53,603 bases of DNA, from assembly GCA_947589015.1 (NCBI GenBank), contig CANPZF010000001.1:1-53603 (forward strand). Reading direction: 5' to 3'. Source of the DNA: an uncultured Clostridia bacterium. GTDB lineage: Bacteria > Bacillota > Clostridia > TANB77 > CAG-508. The notes beneath the pieces were generated by a model. It made no database searches and was not told where the DNA came from. It was given only the letters and a program-made list of their open reading frames with translations. The position numbers were made by a program, and so were the translations under genes. Of the stretch, positions 1-10,844 are shown one piece after another. The first letter of the stretch is position 1. Each line of letters starts with the position of its first letter.

Positions 1-2640
1 TTCATTTTTTCTTTTTCATTTTTTTCTCTTCTCTTTTTAATTCATTATTATTCTATTTAATTATTTATTATTTTTTTATTATTTATTTCATTTAATTATT
101 TATATTTTTTTAGTTAATTATTTATTTTTTTTTATTTATTTTTTTTAATTATTTATTTTTTTTTAATTATTTATTTTTTTTTATTATTTATTTTTTTTAT
201 TATTTATTTTTTTTATTATTTATTTTTTTTATTATTTATTTTTTTTTTATTATTTATTTTTTATCATCACTCTTTTTCATCTTTTATTCTTTTCTCTTTT
301 TCATTTCTCGTTTTTACTTTTTTCTTTTCTCCTTTTTAAACTTTTTTCTCTTTTTCATAATTTTTTTCTTTTTTTAATAGCTTCTTTTTCCTTTTTATTT
401 TTTTACCTTTTCTTTGTTTCTTTTTTTTTCTTTAAACATTTCTTTCTTATTTCTTTTACTTTTTATTTTTTCACTTTTTTTCATCTTTTTTTACTTTTTC
501 TTACTTCCTTTTTCTTCCTCTTTTTCTTATTCTTTTTTCTATTTTTTCTTTGTATGTAAACCTTTTTTCTTTTTCTTTATTTTTTCTTTCTTTTTCCATT
601 TTTCTTTGCTCGCCTAGTCTTTACATTCTTTTTTGTTCTCTTTTTTTCTCTTTTTTATCATATTTTTACTTTTTATTTTTAATCTTTCCTTTTTCTTTAT
701 TACTTTTTTTCTTTCACATTTTTTCTATCCTTTTTTTACTAAACAGTATCCTTTTTTATTTTTATCCTTTTTTCTTCTTTTAATTTTTTATTTTTGTTTT
801 CCTTTTTTATCTTTTTTTTATTTTATGAATTTTTTTATATTTCTTTCTTTCTTCTTTTACTTCTTTTCTTTTTATATCTTTTATTTTCTACTTTTCATTT
901 TTTCTTTTTCATTTTTTTCTTTTCTCTTTTTAATTTATTATTATTTATTTAAATTAATTATTTATTTGATTATTTTTTTGTCATTTATTATTAATTATTT
1001 ATTTTTATTATTTACTTTTATTATTTATTTTTTTTATTCATATTTAATTATTTATTTTATTATTTGTTTATTGGATTATTTATTTTTTATTATTTATTAT
1101 TTAATCATTTTTTATCACTATTCTTTTTTATCTTTTTCACTCTTTTTTATTCTTTTCTCTTTCCTTCTTTTGTTTTTACTTTTTTCTTTTTCTCCTTTTT
1201 AAACCTTTTTCTCTCTTTCTAATTTTTTTCTTTTTTAAATAACTTCTTCTTTCCTTTTCTCTTTTTTATTTTTTCACTTTCTCACTTTCTCTTTTTTTTC
1301 TTTAAAATCTTTCCTTCTTATTTTTTTCTTCCTTATCTTTCGTCTTTTTTTATTTTTTCTTGCTTCTTTTTTCTTCCTCTTTTTCTTATTCTTTCCTTTA
1401 TTTTTTTATTGTATGTAAACCTTTTTTCTCTTTCTTTCTTTTTCCATTTTCCTTTGGTCGCGTAGCATTTACATTCTTTTTTTGTATCCTCTTTCTTTTC
1501 TTTTTTCTTTTTTATCCTATTTTTACTTTTTATTTTTCATTCTCCTTTTTCCTTTTTTTTTATTACTTTTTTCTTTTCTTATTTCTTTTCTATCATTTTT
1601 TACTAAATGATTTTCATTTTTATTCTTTTATTTCTTATTTTTGTTTTCTATTTTTGTTTTTCTTTTTCTATTTGTTTTTTATTCTTTCACTTTTTTTATA
1701 TTTCTTTCTTTCTTTTCTTTTTATATTTTTTATTTTTCATTTTTTTCTTTCACCTTTTTTCTATGTTCTTTTTGATTCATTATTTTTTTAATTTTTTTTA
1801 TTTATTTTTATTTTATTTAATTTATTCATTTTTTATTATTTATTTGTTATTTTATTTGTTTATTTTTATTTAATTTATTTATTTTTTATTATTTATTTAT
1901 TATTTTATTAGTTTATTTTTTTTATTATTTATTTTTTATCATCACTCTTTTTCATCTTTTATCTTTTTCTTTTCTCATTTTTAAATTTTTTTCTCTTTCT
2001 CGTAATTTTTTTTATAGCTTCTTTTTCCTTTTTTATTTTTTTACCTTTTCTTTGTTTCTTTTTTTTCTTTAAAATCTTTCCTTATTATTTTTTTTCTTTC
2101 TTATTTTTCGTCTTTTTTTTATTTTCTCTTGCTTCTTTTTTCTTTCTCTTTTTCTTATTCTTTCCTCTATTTTTTTATTGTGTGTAAACCTTTTTTCTCT
2201 TTCTCTCCTTTTTCTTTAGTCGCGTAGCCTTTACATTCTTTTATTGTATCTTCTTTCTCTTCTTTTTTCATCTTTTATCCTATTTTTGCTTTTTATTTTT
2301 CATTCCCCACCTTCCTTTTTCTTTATTACTTTTTTCTTCTCTTATTTCTTTTTATCATTTTTTACTAAACGATTTTTATTCTTTTATTTATTATTTTTGT
2401 TTTTCTTTTTTTATTTGTTTTTTATTCTTTCATTTTTTTCTATTTCTTTCTTTCTTTTTTTAACTTCTTTTCTTTTTATACTTTTTCTTTTTTACTTTTC
2501 ATTTTTTTATTTTTAATTCATTATTTTTTATTATTATTTATTTTATTTAATTATTTAATTATTTATTTTTTATTATTTATTTATTTTATTATTATTTTTT
2601 CTTATTATTTTTTGAATATTATTTTTTTTTTCGTTCATAA
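1..2640. repeat. T-rich long tandem array, about three imperfect units
   Basis: No credible gene is present. The plus strand is almost entirely T with some C and A. Three imperfect copies of a 770-860 bp unit can be aligned by landmarks: GTATGTAAACC-like at 552, 1411 and 2180; a TCGC-TAG-TTTACATTC block near 610, 1458 and 2219; and a TACTAAA block near 737, 1599 and 2359. Each unit also carries an inner minisatellite of TTATTATTTATTTTTT-like steps (about 160-260, 1000-1110, 1800-1940 and 2520-2610). Open frames here encode only Phe/Leu/Ser runs and are composition artefacts. The unit length and strand bias are seen directly; any role is unknown. Confidence 0.8.
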
Positions 2641-3050
2641 TAATATTGTAAGGTTAATAATAGTTGAGCAAAGAATATTAATAGATTTTTATTAGTTTAT
2701 TATTATTCGAGCAAAGATATATTATAGTGTATGTTAGTATATTATAATATGTCGGAGATAAGAATATATTATTTGTTTGTAGGCTGTATTTTTATTAAAT
2801 TATTTCTTATATATTTTTTTATTTTCATATATGGTCAAATTATAGGTAATATATTCGAGCTAAGATTATTTTTGTATCTAATTTAGTGGTTGTTAATAGT
2901 CCTTCGGGATGAATATGGTTACTCATGGTGGATTAATGGTCGAGCAACTGATTAATATATGTGGTATAGGGCTTATTTATATAGTAATATATATTAGGTT
3001 TGACTATTATGTATATTAGTTTTAGCTAAGATTATTATTAGCTCTACTGA
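2641..3050. other. Gene-free spacer with recurrent GAGCAAAG-like words
   Basis: There is no open frame of note, but the composition is less extreme than in the flanking array. A GAGCAAAG word occurs at 2666 and 2709, with variants GAGCTAAG at 2857, GAGCAAC at 2942 and TAGCTAAG at 3023. It could be the decayed edge of the neighbouring repeat or an unrecognised RNA. I see nothing that decides between these. Confidence 0.4.
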
Positions 3051-3089
3051 TTAATGGCAGATAAAAACTTAGTTTTTATCTGCCATTAA
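3051..3089 (-). terminator. Long hairpin just past gyrB
   Basis: An 18-bp perfect inverted repeat (arms 3051-3068 and 3072-3089) has a three-base loop and begins 7 bases past the gyrB stop codon. It is the obvious end structure for the gyrB transcript. A run of T follows on the plus strand but not on the minus strand, so as a minus-strand terminator it lacks a good U tail. It may instead stabilise the 3' end or stop rightward transcription. Confidence 0.6.
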
Positions 3090-3096
3090 ATATTTT

Positions 3097-5028
<1,932 letters not shown>

Positions 5029-5044
5029 TTATCCTCCCTGTCTT

Positions 5045-6118
5045 TTAGTTTTCTCTATAAACTTTTCCATCTTTTACATTATATATTAAAAAATTTTTAT
5101 TTGCAATATTTATTTTATCTGTACATGTTATAATGACCTGTGCTTCCCCTATTTTTTCTAATAAATTTGTTCTTCTTTTTTCATCAAGTTCAGACATAAA
5201 ATCATCTAATAACAAAATTGGATTTTCTCCTATTTCTTCATGTATAATATTCATTTCTGATAATTTCAAAGATAATATTGCTGTTCTGTGTTGCCCTTGA
5301 GAACCATAAATATCTAATGGTTTTTTATTAATGCTAATCTTAAAATCATCTCTATGAATTCCTTTTGTTGTATATCCTTTTATAATATCTAAATTTCTTC
5401 TTTCTTTTAATAAATTTAAATATTTTTGTCTGCTATCACATTCTGAAAAATATTCTATGTCTATATCCTCTTTATTTTCTGTTATTTCATAATGAATTTT
5501 TTTTATTTTATTTTTTATCTTTTCTATAAATTCTTTTCTATAATTATAAATATTTATTGCATATTCAGATAATTTTTCATCCCATATATCTAACAGTTGT
5601 TCATTTTTATTATTTTCTTTTATTTGTCTTAAAAAAATATTTCTTTGTTCTATTGTTTTTAAATATAAATTTAAATTATACATGTAATTGGGTTTTAATT
5701 GACTTATCATTATATCCAAAAATCTTCTTCTATTTTGTGGACCACCTTTTAATATATTAATATCATCAGGTGTAAAAATTACTGTATTTATATTTCCTAA
5801 TAATTCACTTAATTTTTTTAATTTTATTCCATTCAAATAAACATTCTTTTTATTTTCTAATTCAATTTTTATTTTTCCTTCTCTATCTATTTTATTGAAA
5901 AAAACTTCAACTGTAGATACATTTTCATTTAATAAAATCATTTCTTTATCCTTTTTAGCTCTAAATGATTTTCCCATACTACATAAAAAAATAGATTCTA
6001 TTATATTGGTTTTTCCTTGAGCATTTTCTCCATAAAAAATATTTATATTTTTATTTAAATCAATTTCTTGAGTTTTATAATTTCTAAAATTGTTTATTTT
6101 TATTCTATTTATCCACAT
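5045..6118 (-). CDS. recF: RecF recombination mediator ATPase
   Basis: SMC-like ABC ATPase that helps load RecA at single-strand gaps. The 357-residue product has an N-terminal Walker A (GENAQGKTNI, about residues 36-45), the ABC signature region (YGSQGQHRT) and Walker B (PILLLDDFMSELD) near the C terminus. An in-frame ATG lies 12 bases upstream at 6130, but it is immediately followed by GGAG, which sits at ideal distance from the ATG at 6118. I therefore take 6118 as the start (MWINRIKINNF). It lies between dnaN and gyrB as in most Firmicutes. Confidence 0.95.
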   Translation of the reverse strand: MWINRIKINNFRNYKTQEIDLNKNINIFYGENAQGKTNIIESIFLCSMGKSFRAKKDKEMILLNENVSTVEVFFNKIDREGKIKIELENKKNVYLNGIKLKKLSELLGNINTVIFTPDDINILKGGPQNRRRFLDIMISQLKPNYMYNLNLYLKTIEQRNIFLRQIKENNKNEQLLDIWDEKLSEYAINIYNYRKEFIEKIKNKIKKIHYEITENKEDIDIEYFSECDSRQKYLNLLKERRNLDIIKGYTTKGIHRDDFKISINKKPLDIYGSQGQHRTAILSLKLSEMNIIHEEIGENPILLLDDFMSELDEKRRTNLLEKIGEAQVIITCTDKINIANKNFLIYNVKDGKVYREN

Positions 6119-6628
6119 TTTTTTCTCCATTTGTGCATTATTTTTTTATTTTTTTTATATAAAATTATATTATAAAAAAATAAAATCGCCTTATTTTTGA
6201 TTTTCATGCCTCGATTTTTTATTTTTATATTAAAAAATTTTTTATTAAATTATTTCAATTTTAAAATATTTAATTTCTCTCTTTTTCTTTTTTTTTCTAT
6301 TTTATTCTATTTTTTTTGATTTTTCTCTTTTATTTTTATATAAAATTATATTATAAAAAAATAAAATCGTCTTATTTTTGATTTTCGCGTTTCATTTTTT
6401 TACTTATCTTATTTTCATTTTATCTTTTATCTGTTTTCCTAATTTTTTCTATTTTATTCTTTTTTTTTCTAATTTATTCTAATTATTTTATATTTTTTGA
6501 AAGTTCCCTATTCTCTTCATTATTATTTATTTTAATTTTCTCTTGTTTTCTATTTTTTTCTATTTTTTTCTATTTTATTCTTTTTTTTACCTTTTTTTCC
6601 TTTTTTTATTTATATGATTTTCTTTAAA
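6119..6628. repeat. T-rich recF-dnaN gap with two 68-bp direct repeats
   Basis: Gene-free. Two near-identical copies (6152-6220 and 6333-6400, 181 bases apart) each contain a short AAAATC/GATTTT inverted repeat followed, on the minus strand, by a T run and a TATAAT-like word. Each copy thus resembles a terminator plus a promoter for recF, duplicated. Between and after them are T-rich low-complexity tracts like those at the left edge. The small S4-domain gene usual between dnaN and recF in Bacillus is absent. Confidence 0.6.
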
Positions 6629-6662
6629 GTTTTCCACAAATAATTAAAAGATTGTGGAAAAC
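6629..6662. promoter_or_regulatory. Inverted pair of DnaA-box-like sites
   Basis: A perfect 11-bp inverted repeat GTTTTCCACAA (6629-6639) and TTGTGGAAAAC (6652-6662). Each arm is a TTTTCCACA variant of the TTATCCACA DnaA box and matches the TGTGGAAAA form repeated in the origin. It lies downstream of dnaN. It could be an auxiliary DnaA-binding site or a hairpin in the dnaN 3' end. Confidence 0.5.
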
Positions 6663-6681
6663 TTATTTTAATTTATAAATT

Positions 6682-6705
6682 AAAGGCAGAATTTCTTCTA
6701 CCTTT
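6682..6705 (-). terminator. Hairpin at the dnaN stop codon
   Basis: Inverted repeat AAAGGCAGAA (6682-6691) and TTCTACCTTT (6696-6705) with one G-U pair and a four-base loop, overlapping the dnaN stop. The minus-strand tail is AT-rich rather than pure T, so it is a weak or leaky terminator candidate. Confidence 0.45.
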
Positions 6706-7823
6706 TAATCTTCTTTTAATCTTATTGGCAAAATCATATATACATAATCATTATTTTCAACTGATTTTACTAAACATGGTGATATATTTGTGCCGAATTC
6801 TATAAAAACTTCTTCATCATCTATTGCCTTTAAACTATCCAAAAAATATTTTGGATTAAATCCTGCTTCTAAATTTTTTCCTTCTGTAGAAACATATAAT
6901 TCTTCCTTCGCATCCCCTGTCTGGTTTGTGCAAGATATTATAACTTTTCCAATATCAACTTGTACTTTTACTGGATATTTTTTTTCTTTTTCTACAGAGG
7001 ATGAAGAAATTAAACTAATTCTTTCAAAACTATTTTGTATATTATTTTTACTAACTCTTACTCTTGTTTCATAATTGCTTGGTATTACATTTTTATAATT
7101 TAAGAATTCTCCATCTAAAATTCTTGTTACTATTTTACAATTATCCATTTCAAATAAAGCTTGATTTTTTGAAACACCTATTTTTATAGGTTCAAAAGAA
7201 TCTGATATTATTTTGTTTACTTCGTTTAATGTCTTTCCTGGTATTACTGCTTTAAAGTCATTACTTTGTTTATTTAAAAATATTGTTCTTAGTGCTAATC
7301 TAAAACCATCTACTGCAACTAAACTTAATTTATTATTTTCAATTTCAAATAAACATCCTGTAAAAATTGGTCTACTTTCTTCTGTGCTAACTGCAAAAAT
7401 TGTTTTTCTAATCATATTTTTTAATATATTTTGATCTATTTCAATTGAATTTTCTATTTCTATTTTAGGTAATTCTGGAAATTCTTCTGGATTCATTGTT
7501 GCTAGTTTATAAAGTGAACCTTCACATTCTATCTCTAATAGATTTTTATCATTTAATGTTAATTTAATTTCTGTATCTGGTAATTTTCTAATTATTTCAC
7601 TAAACATTATTGCATTTACTACTGTACTTCCTTGTTCTTTTACATCACATTCCATTACATATTCTATTCCTAGTTCTAAATCATAAGTAGTTAATTTAAT
7701 TTCTTTATCATTAGTTTGTATTAGTATTCCCTCTAATATAGGCATTGTTGTTTTTGATGCTACTCCTTTTACTACGGAATTTATAGCTTTTAGTATTTTA
7801 TCTTTATAACAAACAACTTTCAT
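6705..7823 (-). CDS. dnaN: DNA polymerase III sliding clamp (beta subunit)
   Basis: Ring-shaped processivity clamp of the replicative polymerase. The 372-residue length is typical and the sequence shows the three-fold clamp pattern. Recognisable parts are the N-terminal KAINSVVKGVASKTTMPILEG, the central SRPIFTGCLFE and the C-terminal YVYMILPIRL. The ATG follows a strong AGGAGG. It lies downstream of dnaA across a 321-bp gap with DnaA boxes. The one CGG on its coding strand (TTC GGC, near 6794) is out of frame. Confidence 0.97.
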   Translation of the reverse strand: MKVVCYKDKILKAINSVVKGVASKTTMPILEGILIQTNDKEIKLTTYDLELGIEYVMECDVKEQGSTVVNAIMFSEIIRKLPDTEIKLTLNDKNLLEIECEGSLYKLATMNPEEFPELPKIEIENSIEIDQNILKNMIRKTIFAVSTEESRPIFTGCLFEIENNKLSLVAVDGFRLALRTIFLNKQSNDFKAVIPGKTLNEVNKIISDSFEPIKIGVSKNQALFEMDNCKIVTRILDGEFLNYKNVIPSNYETRVRVSKNNIQNSFERISLISSSSVEKEKKYPVKVQVDIGKVIISCTNQTGDAKEELYVSTEGKNLEAGFNPKYFLDSLKAIDDEEVFIEFGTNISPCLVKSVENNDYVYMILPIRLKED

Positions 7824-8144
7824 TTCGATTCCTCCTTATATAATATATAATATTTATAGTAGTATTAGTATTAGGTACTGTGGAAACTGTGGAAAACTAT
7901 GTTGATAGTTACAATCCCTAATAAAATTGCTGTTAATAAATCAGTGGAAAACTTGTAAAATAATCCACATGTTTATTTTTAATTTGTGTATAATTGACTT
8001 GTCCACATGTTATAAACAAGTTGTTAACATTAAGGGTGTGGATATCCAATTTAGCTCTTCCGTAGGAAGAGAAACACTATAAAATTACAAACATTTTTTT
8101 TACAAACACGAATTTTAAAAAATTCTAAGTTTGAGTTTATTTTT
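7824..8144. promoter_or_regulatory. dnaA-dnaN gap with DnaA-box cluster (second origin element)
   Basis: Gene-free 321 bp with several DnaA-box-like words: TGTGGAAAC at 7879 and TGTGGAAAA at 7888 (overlapping tandem pair), GTGGAAAAC near 7944, TAATCCACA at 7961, TTGTCCACA at 7999 and TGTGGATAT at 8037. A 7-bp perfect hairpin (CTCTTCC at 8055, GGAAGAG at 8065) lies near the dnaA end. This resembles the bipartite origins of Firmicutes, where boxes flank dnaA on both sides. It probably also holds the dnaN promoter. Confidence 0.7.
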
Positions 8145-9495
8145 CTATTGATTACCATTTATAATTATGTTTTTCACACTATCCACAATTAGTTTTGTAT
8201 TATTTTTATCTTTTACTTCTTTTACTATTTTTTTATAGGCATGCATTACTGTAGAATGGTCTCTTCCTCCGAAAGTCTATTCCTATCTGAGGAAAAGACA
8301 TATTTGCTATTTCTCTACAAAGATACATTGCAATTTGTCTAGGAAATGCAATATCATTTGAACGTTTATTACCAGCAAGTTCTTCTTTTTCAATGCTAAA
8401 GTATTTAGCAACAGTTTCTTTTATAAATTCACAAGAAATTACTTTTTCACTTTCATATTTGAATTCATTTATAATGTTTTCTGCTAATTCTATAGTTATA
8501 GGACTATGTGTAAGTGATGCTCTTGCTACTATTTTGTTAAATACACCTTCTAGCTCTCTGATATTTGAATCTATTTTATTTGCTATATCTGATAAAATGA
8601 AATCTTCTATAACTACATTTTCATCTTGTGCCTTTTTTCTTAGAATTGCTAAACGTGTTTCATAATCTGGACAAGAAATGTCTGCAAGTAATCCCCATTC
8701 AAACCTTGATTTTAGCCTATCTTCTAAAAATTGAATATCTCTGGGTGGTTTATCACTTGAGATAATTATTTGTTTTCCACTTTCTCTTAAGGCATTAAAT
8801 GTGTGGAAAAATTCTTCTTGTACCCTATCTTTTCCTGCTATGAATTGAATATCGTCAATTAATAGTACATCTATGTTTCTGTATCTATTTCTAAATAACT
8901 CGGTTTTATTATCTTTTATCGCATTGATAAGTTGATTTGTAAATTTTTCAGATGTAACGTATAAAACGTTTGAATTTCTATTATTTTCTATTATTCTATT
9001 TCCAATTGCATGCATTAAGTGAGTCTTTCCTAATCCTACTCCTCCATATAAAAATAAAGGATTGTAAGAATTTGATGGTTCATTTCCAACTGCTAATGCA
9101 GCAGCATGGGCAAATCTATTGTTATTTCCAACAACAAAAGTTTCAAAAGTGTATTTTGGATTTAATGTAGATTGATTTGTTTCTGTTTCAGGTGAATAAT
9201 TTGTAGGAACATTTGTTATTAAGTCTTGATTTTCGGCTTCTTCTTTAGATAAATCAATTACAGAATAATTCCAATCTCTATTAGTTATGTACCTTAAAGT
9301 ATTAAATATTAAATCTCGATATTTGTTTTCTATAAAATCTTGCTGAAATTCAGAAGTTGTAGTAAACACAATATTATCATTTTCTATACTTCTAATATTT
9401 AACGGCAAAATCCATGTATTATATGATATTGGAGTTAATTCTGGTTTTAAAAGTTCTTTCATTTTTGAAAGTAATTCATCTTTATCAATTGCCAT
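8145..9495 (-). CDS. dnaA: Replication initiator DnaA, frame broken at a CGG codon
   Basis: Binds DnaA boxes and opens the origin. Read as one gene with a +1 step at 8271 it gives 449 residues, the usual length. It has the N-terminal DnaB-interaction domain (ISYNTWILPL), the AAA+ core with Walker A (YGGVGLGKTHLMHA) and Walker B (VLLIDDIQFIAG), and a C-terminal DNA-binding domain. In frame 0, codon 409 is CGG and the frame stops 12 codons later at 8233. Skipping the C gives GGRDHSTVMHAYKKI, the near-invariant box-binding signature, then ends at 8145. The start at 9495 has GGAAAGGA upstream; the frame is open further upstream, but only across the box-containing leader. The gene must be functional, so the shift is either decoded or a base-call error. 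Confidence 0.95.
8269..8271 (-). other. Putative +1 frameshift site (CGG) in dnaA
   Basis: Minus-strand context GAC TTT CGG AGG. Skipping the C gives TTT GGA GGA AGA GAC CAT, the conserved F-G-G-R-D-H. It is the only in-frame CGG in dnaA. The P-site codon TTT can re-pair perfectly as TTC after a +1 slip. Confidence 0.75.
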
Positions 9496-9521
9496 ATATA
9501 ATCTTCCTTTCCTTATATAAG

Positions 9522-9542
9522 TTATCCACAAAGTTATCCACA
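9522..9542 (+). promoter_or_regulatory. Two consensus DnaA boxes in the dnaA leader
   Basis: TTATCCACA occurs at 9522-9530 and again at 9534-9542, starts 12 bases apart and in the same orientation. A weaker TGTTGATAA word follows at 9545. They lie 27-47 bases upstream of the dnaA start, so DnaA bound here could also repress its own gene. Confidence 0.85.
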
Positions 9543-9680
9543 ACTGTTGATAATATTGTAATATTTTTGTAAAAATATTATGATTTTGTGCGAACGCTTT
9601 TTCTTGATTTTTAAACAAAAAAACATTTTATTTCGTACTTCCATATAATAACAAATTTTTATAAAATAAGTCAATATGAT

Positions 9681-9731
9681 TGTGGAAAATTTTTTTTAAT
9701 TGTGGAAAACTTTTAAAAAAACTGTGGAAAA
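9681..9731 (+). promoter_or_regulatory. Three phased TGTGGAAAA boxes
   Basis: TGTGGAAAA at 9681, 9701 and 9723, same orientation, spaced 20 and 22 bases, which is close to two helical turns. The first pair is separated by a T run. The form differs from consensus (complement TTTTCCACA) and recurs at 7888 and 6652, so it looks like a lineage-specific DnaA-box variant. Confidence 0.75.
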
Positions 9732-9734
9732 CTA

Positions 9735-9850
9735 GTTTTTATTACAAAAATATTACAAGATTTTGAATTAATAAATTTTTATAATTTAAAATTTAAATAT
9801 AATACAAAAATTTTTATATAAATTTAGATATTAGAAGTTGAAATGCAAGT
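9735..9850. promoter_or_regulatory. Probable DNA unwinding element
   Basis: About 100 bp of nearly pure A/T directly beside the phased DnaA boxes, with several TATTACAA, AATTTTTATA and TTTAAAATTTAAA words. Position and composition fit the duplex-opening element; this is inferred. Confidence 0.6.
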
Positions 9851-9897
9851 ATCCTCAGGAAATTTTTTATAAAAAAGACAAATTTACTTGACATTTT

Positions 9898-9927
9898 GTA
9901 TTAACCTACTATATAATTGATATACTT
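9898..9927 (+). promoter_or_regulatory. rpmH promoter
   Basis: TTGACA (9898-9903), an 18-base spacer and TATAAT (9922-9927): a full sigma-A consensus 70 bases before rpmH. It probably drives rpmH and, by read-through, rnpA-yidD-yidC-jag. Confidence 0.85.
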
Positions 9928-9996
9928 ATTATTTTGTAATAATAAATTCCTTAAACGGAATTTTATAAATAAAAAATTACTAGGAGGTGCTAAACA

Positions 9997-10131
9997 ATGA
10001 AAAGAACATTCCAACCAAAAAAAAGACAAGAACAAAAAGAACATGGTTTTATGAAAAGAATGAAAACTAGATCAGGACAGAAAATATTAAAAGCTAGAAG
10101 AGCAAAAGGTAGAAAAAAATTAAGTGCTTAA
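9997..10131 (+). CDS. rpmH: Ribosomal protein L34 (bL34)
   Basis: Small basic protein of the large ribosomal subunit. The 44 residues start [11 protein letters not shown], carry [13 protein letters not shown], and end [11 protein letters not shown], the full family pattern; Lys and Arg dominate. A TAGGAGGTG ribosome site lies 8 bases before the ATG. It sits first in the rightward operon next to the origin, as in most bacteria. Confidence 0.98.
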   Translation: MKRTFQPKKRQEQKEHGFMKRMKTRSGQKILKARRAKGRKKLSA

Positions 10132-10165
10132 TATAATTATTTTTTATTAATGTTTATTAGTAAAA

Positions 10166-10196
10166 TTTAAAAGGCCGCAAAAGCGAGCCTTTTAAA
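10166..10196 (+). terminator. Hairpin between rpmH and rnpA
   Basis: Perfect 10-bp inverted repeat TTTAAAAGGC (10166-10175) and GCCTTTTAAA (10187-10196). The tail is A-rich, so it is not a canonical terminator. It may attenuate or mark an mRNA processing point that lets rpmH be made in excess over rnpA. Confidence 0.5.
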
Positions 10197-10257
10197 AATA
10201 ATTATAGAAATAGCTTTTTTCATTGTATTTGCTGTATTTAGGAAGGGAAGCAGAATA

Positions 10258-10635
10258 ATGAAAAAAACAAAAATGATGAAGAAAAATTTTGAATTTAAAA
10301 ATGTTTTATCAAAAGGTGAATATTATTCAGGCAAGAATATAGAAGCTTTTATTAGAGAAAACAAAACAAAAAGATATAATTTTTTAGGTATAGCTATAAG
10401 TGTGAAAATAGCTAAAGCAGTTAAACGAAATAAAATAAAAAGATTAATAAGAGAAAATTATAGAATTTTGGAAAGATATATAAAACCTGGATATAATATA
10501 GTGTTTTTATGGAAAAAGAGAGCTACAATAGATAATGCAACCTTTCATAATATAGAAGTTGATATGAAGTATATTTTTGATAAAGCTAAGATTTTAGAGG
10601 AAAATAATGAAAAAAATACTTATTTGGCTAATTGA
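10258..10635 (+). CDS. rnpA: Ribonuclease P protein component
   Basis: Protein cofactor of the RNase P ribozyme, which matures tRNA 5' ends. The 125 residues include the conserved basic RNR-type helix as KAVKRNKIKRLIRENYR and the upstream FLGIAISVKIAKA. An AGGAAGGGA ribosome site precedes the ATG at a slightly long distance. The last 29 bases overlap yidD, the usual coupling. Confidence 0.95.
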   Translation: MKKTKMMKKNFEFKNVLSKGEYYSGKNIEAFIRENKTKRYNFLGIAISVKIAKAVKRNKIKRLIRENYRILERYIKPGYNIVFLWKKRATIDNATFHNIEVDMKYIFDKAKILEENNEKNTYLAN

Positions 10636-10825
10636 TTGGTATAAAAAAAATATATCAGTATTGCTTGAAAGTAAAAATATACATTGCAAATATTATCCTT
10701 CTTGTTCGCAATATATGAAACAAGCAATTGAAAAATATGGAGCAGGAAAAGGAACTTTATTAGGAATATATAGAATTTTGAGATGTAATCCATTTTCAGA
10801 AGGTGGATATGATCCATTAAAATAA
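10607..10825 (+). CDS. yidD: Membrane protein insertion efficiency factor YidD
   Basis: Short membrane-associated protein that aids YidC-dependent insertion. The 72 residues carry the family signature C-KYYPSCSQY and RCNPFSEGGYDP, with the conserved cysteines. It overlaps the end of rnpA and precedes yidC by 19 bases, the standard order. Confidence 0.96.
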   Translation: MKKILIWLIDWYKKNISVLLESKNIHCKYYPSCSQYMKQAIEKYGAGKGTLLGIYRILRCNPFSEGGYDPLK

Positions 10826-10844
10826 ACTTCTAGGAGGAATTTAG

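Larger units (their letters stand above)
9496..9897. other. Replication origin region (oriC) between dnaA and rpmH
   Basis: The gap between the divergent dnaA and rpmH transcription units. It contains two perfect TTATCCACA boxes near dnaA, three phased TGTGGAAAA boxes, then about 100 bp of almost pure A/T. Gene direction switches here, with minus to the left and plus to the right, as expected at a bidirectional origin. Together with the cluster on the other side of dnaA it forms a bipartite origin. Confidence 0.85.

Noticed and set aside
414..2516. Several plus-strand open frames rich in Phe, Leu and Ser
   Set aside because: They come from the T-rich repeat array, have no ribosome sites and no domain, and their composition simply reflects TTT and CTT runs.
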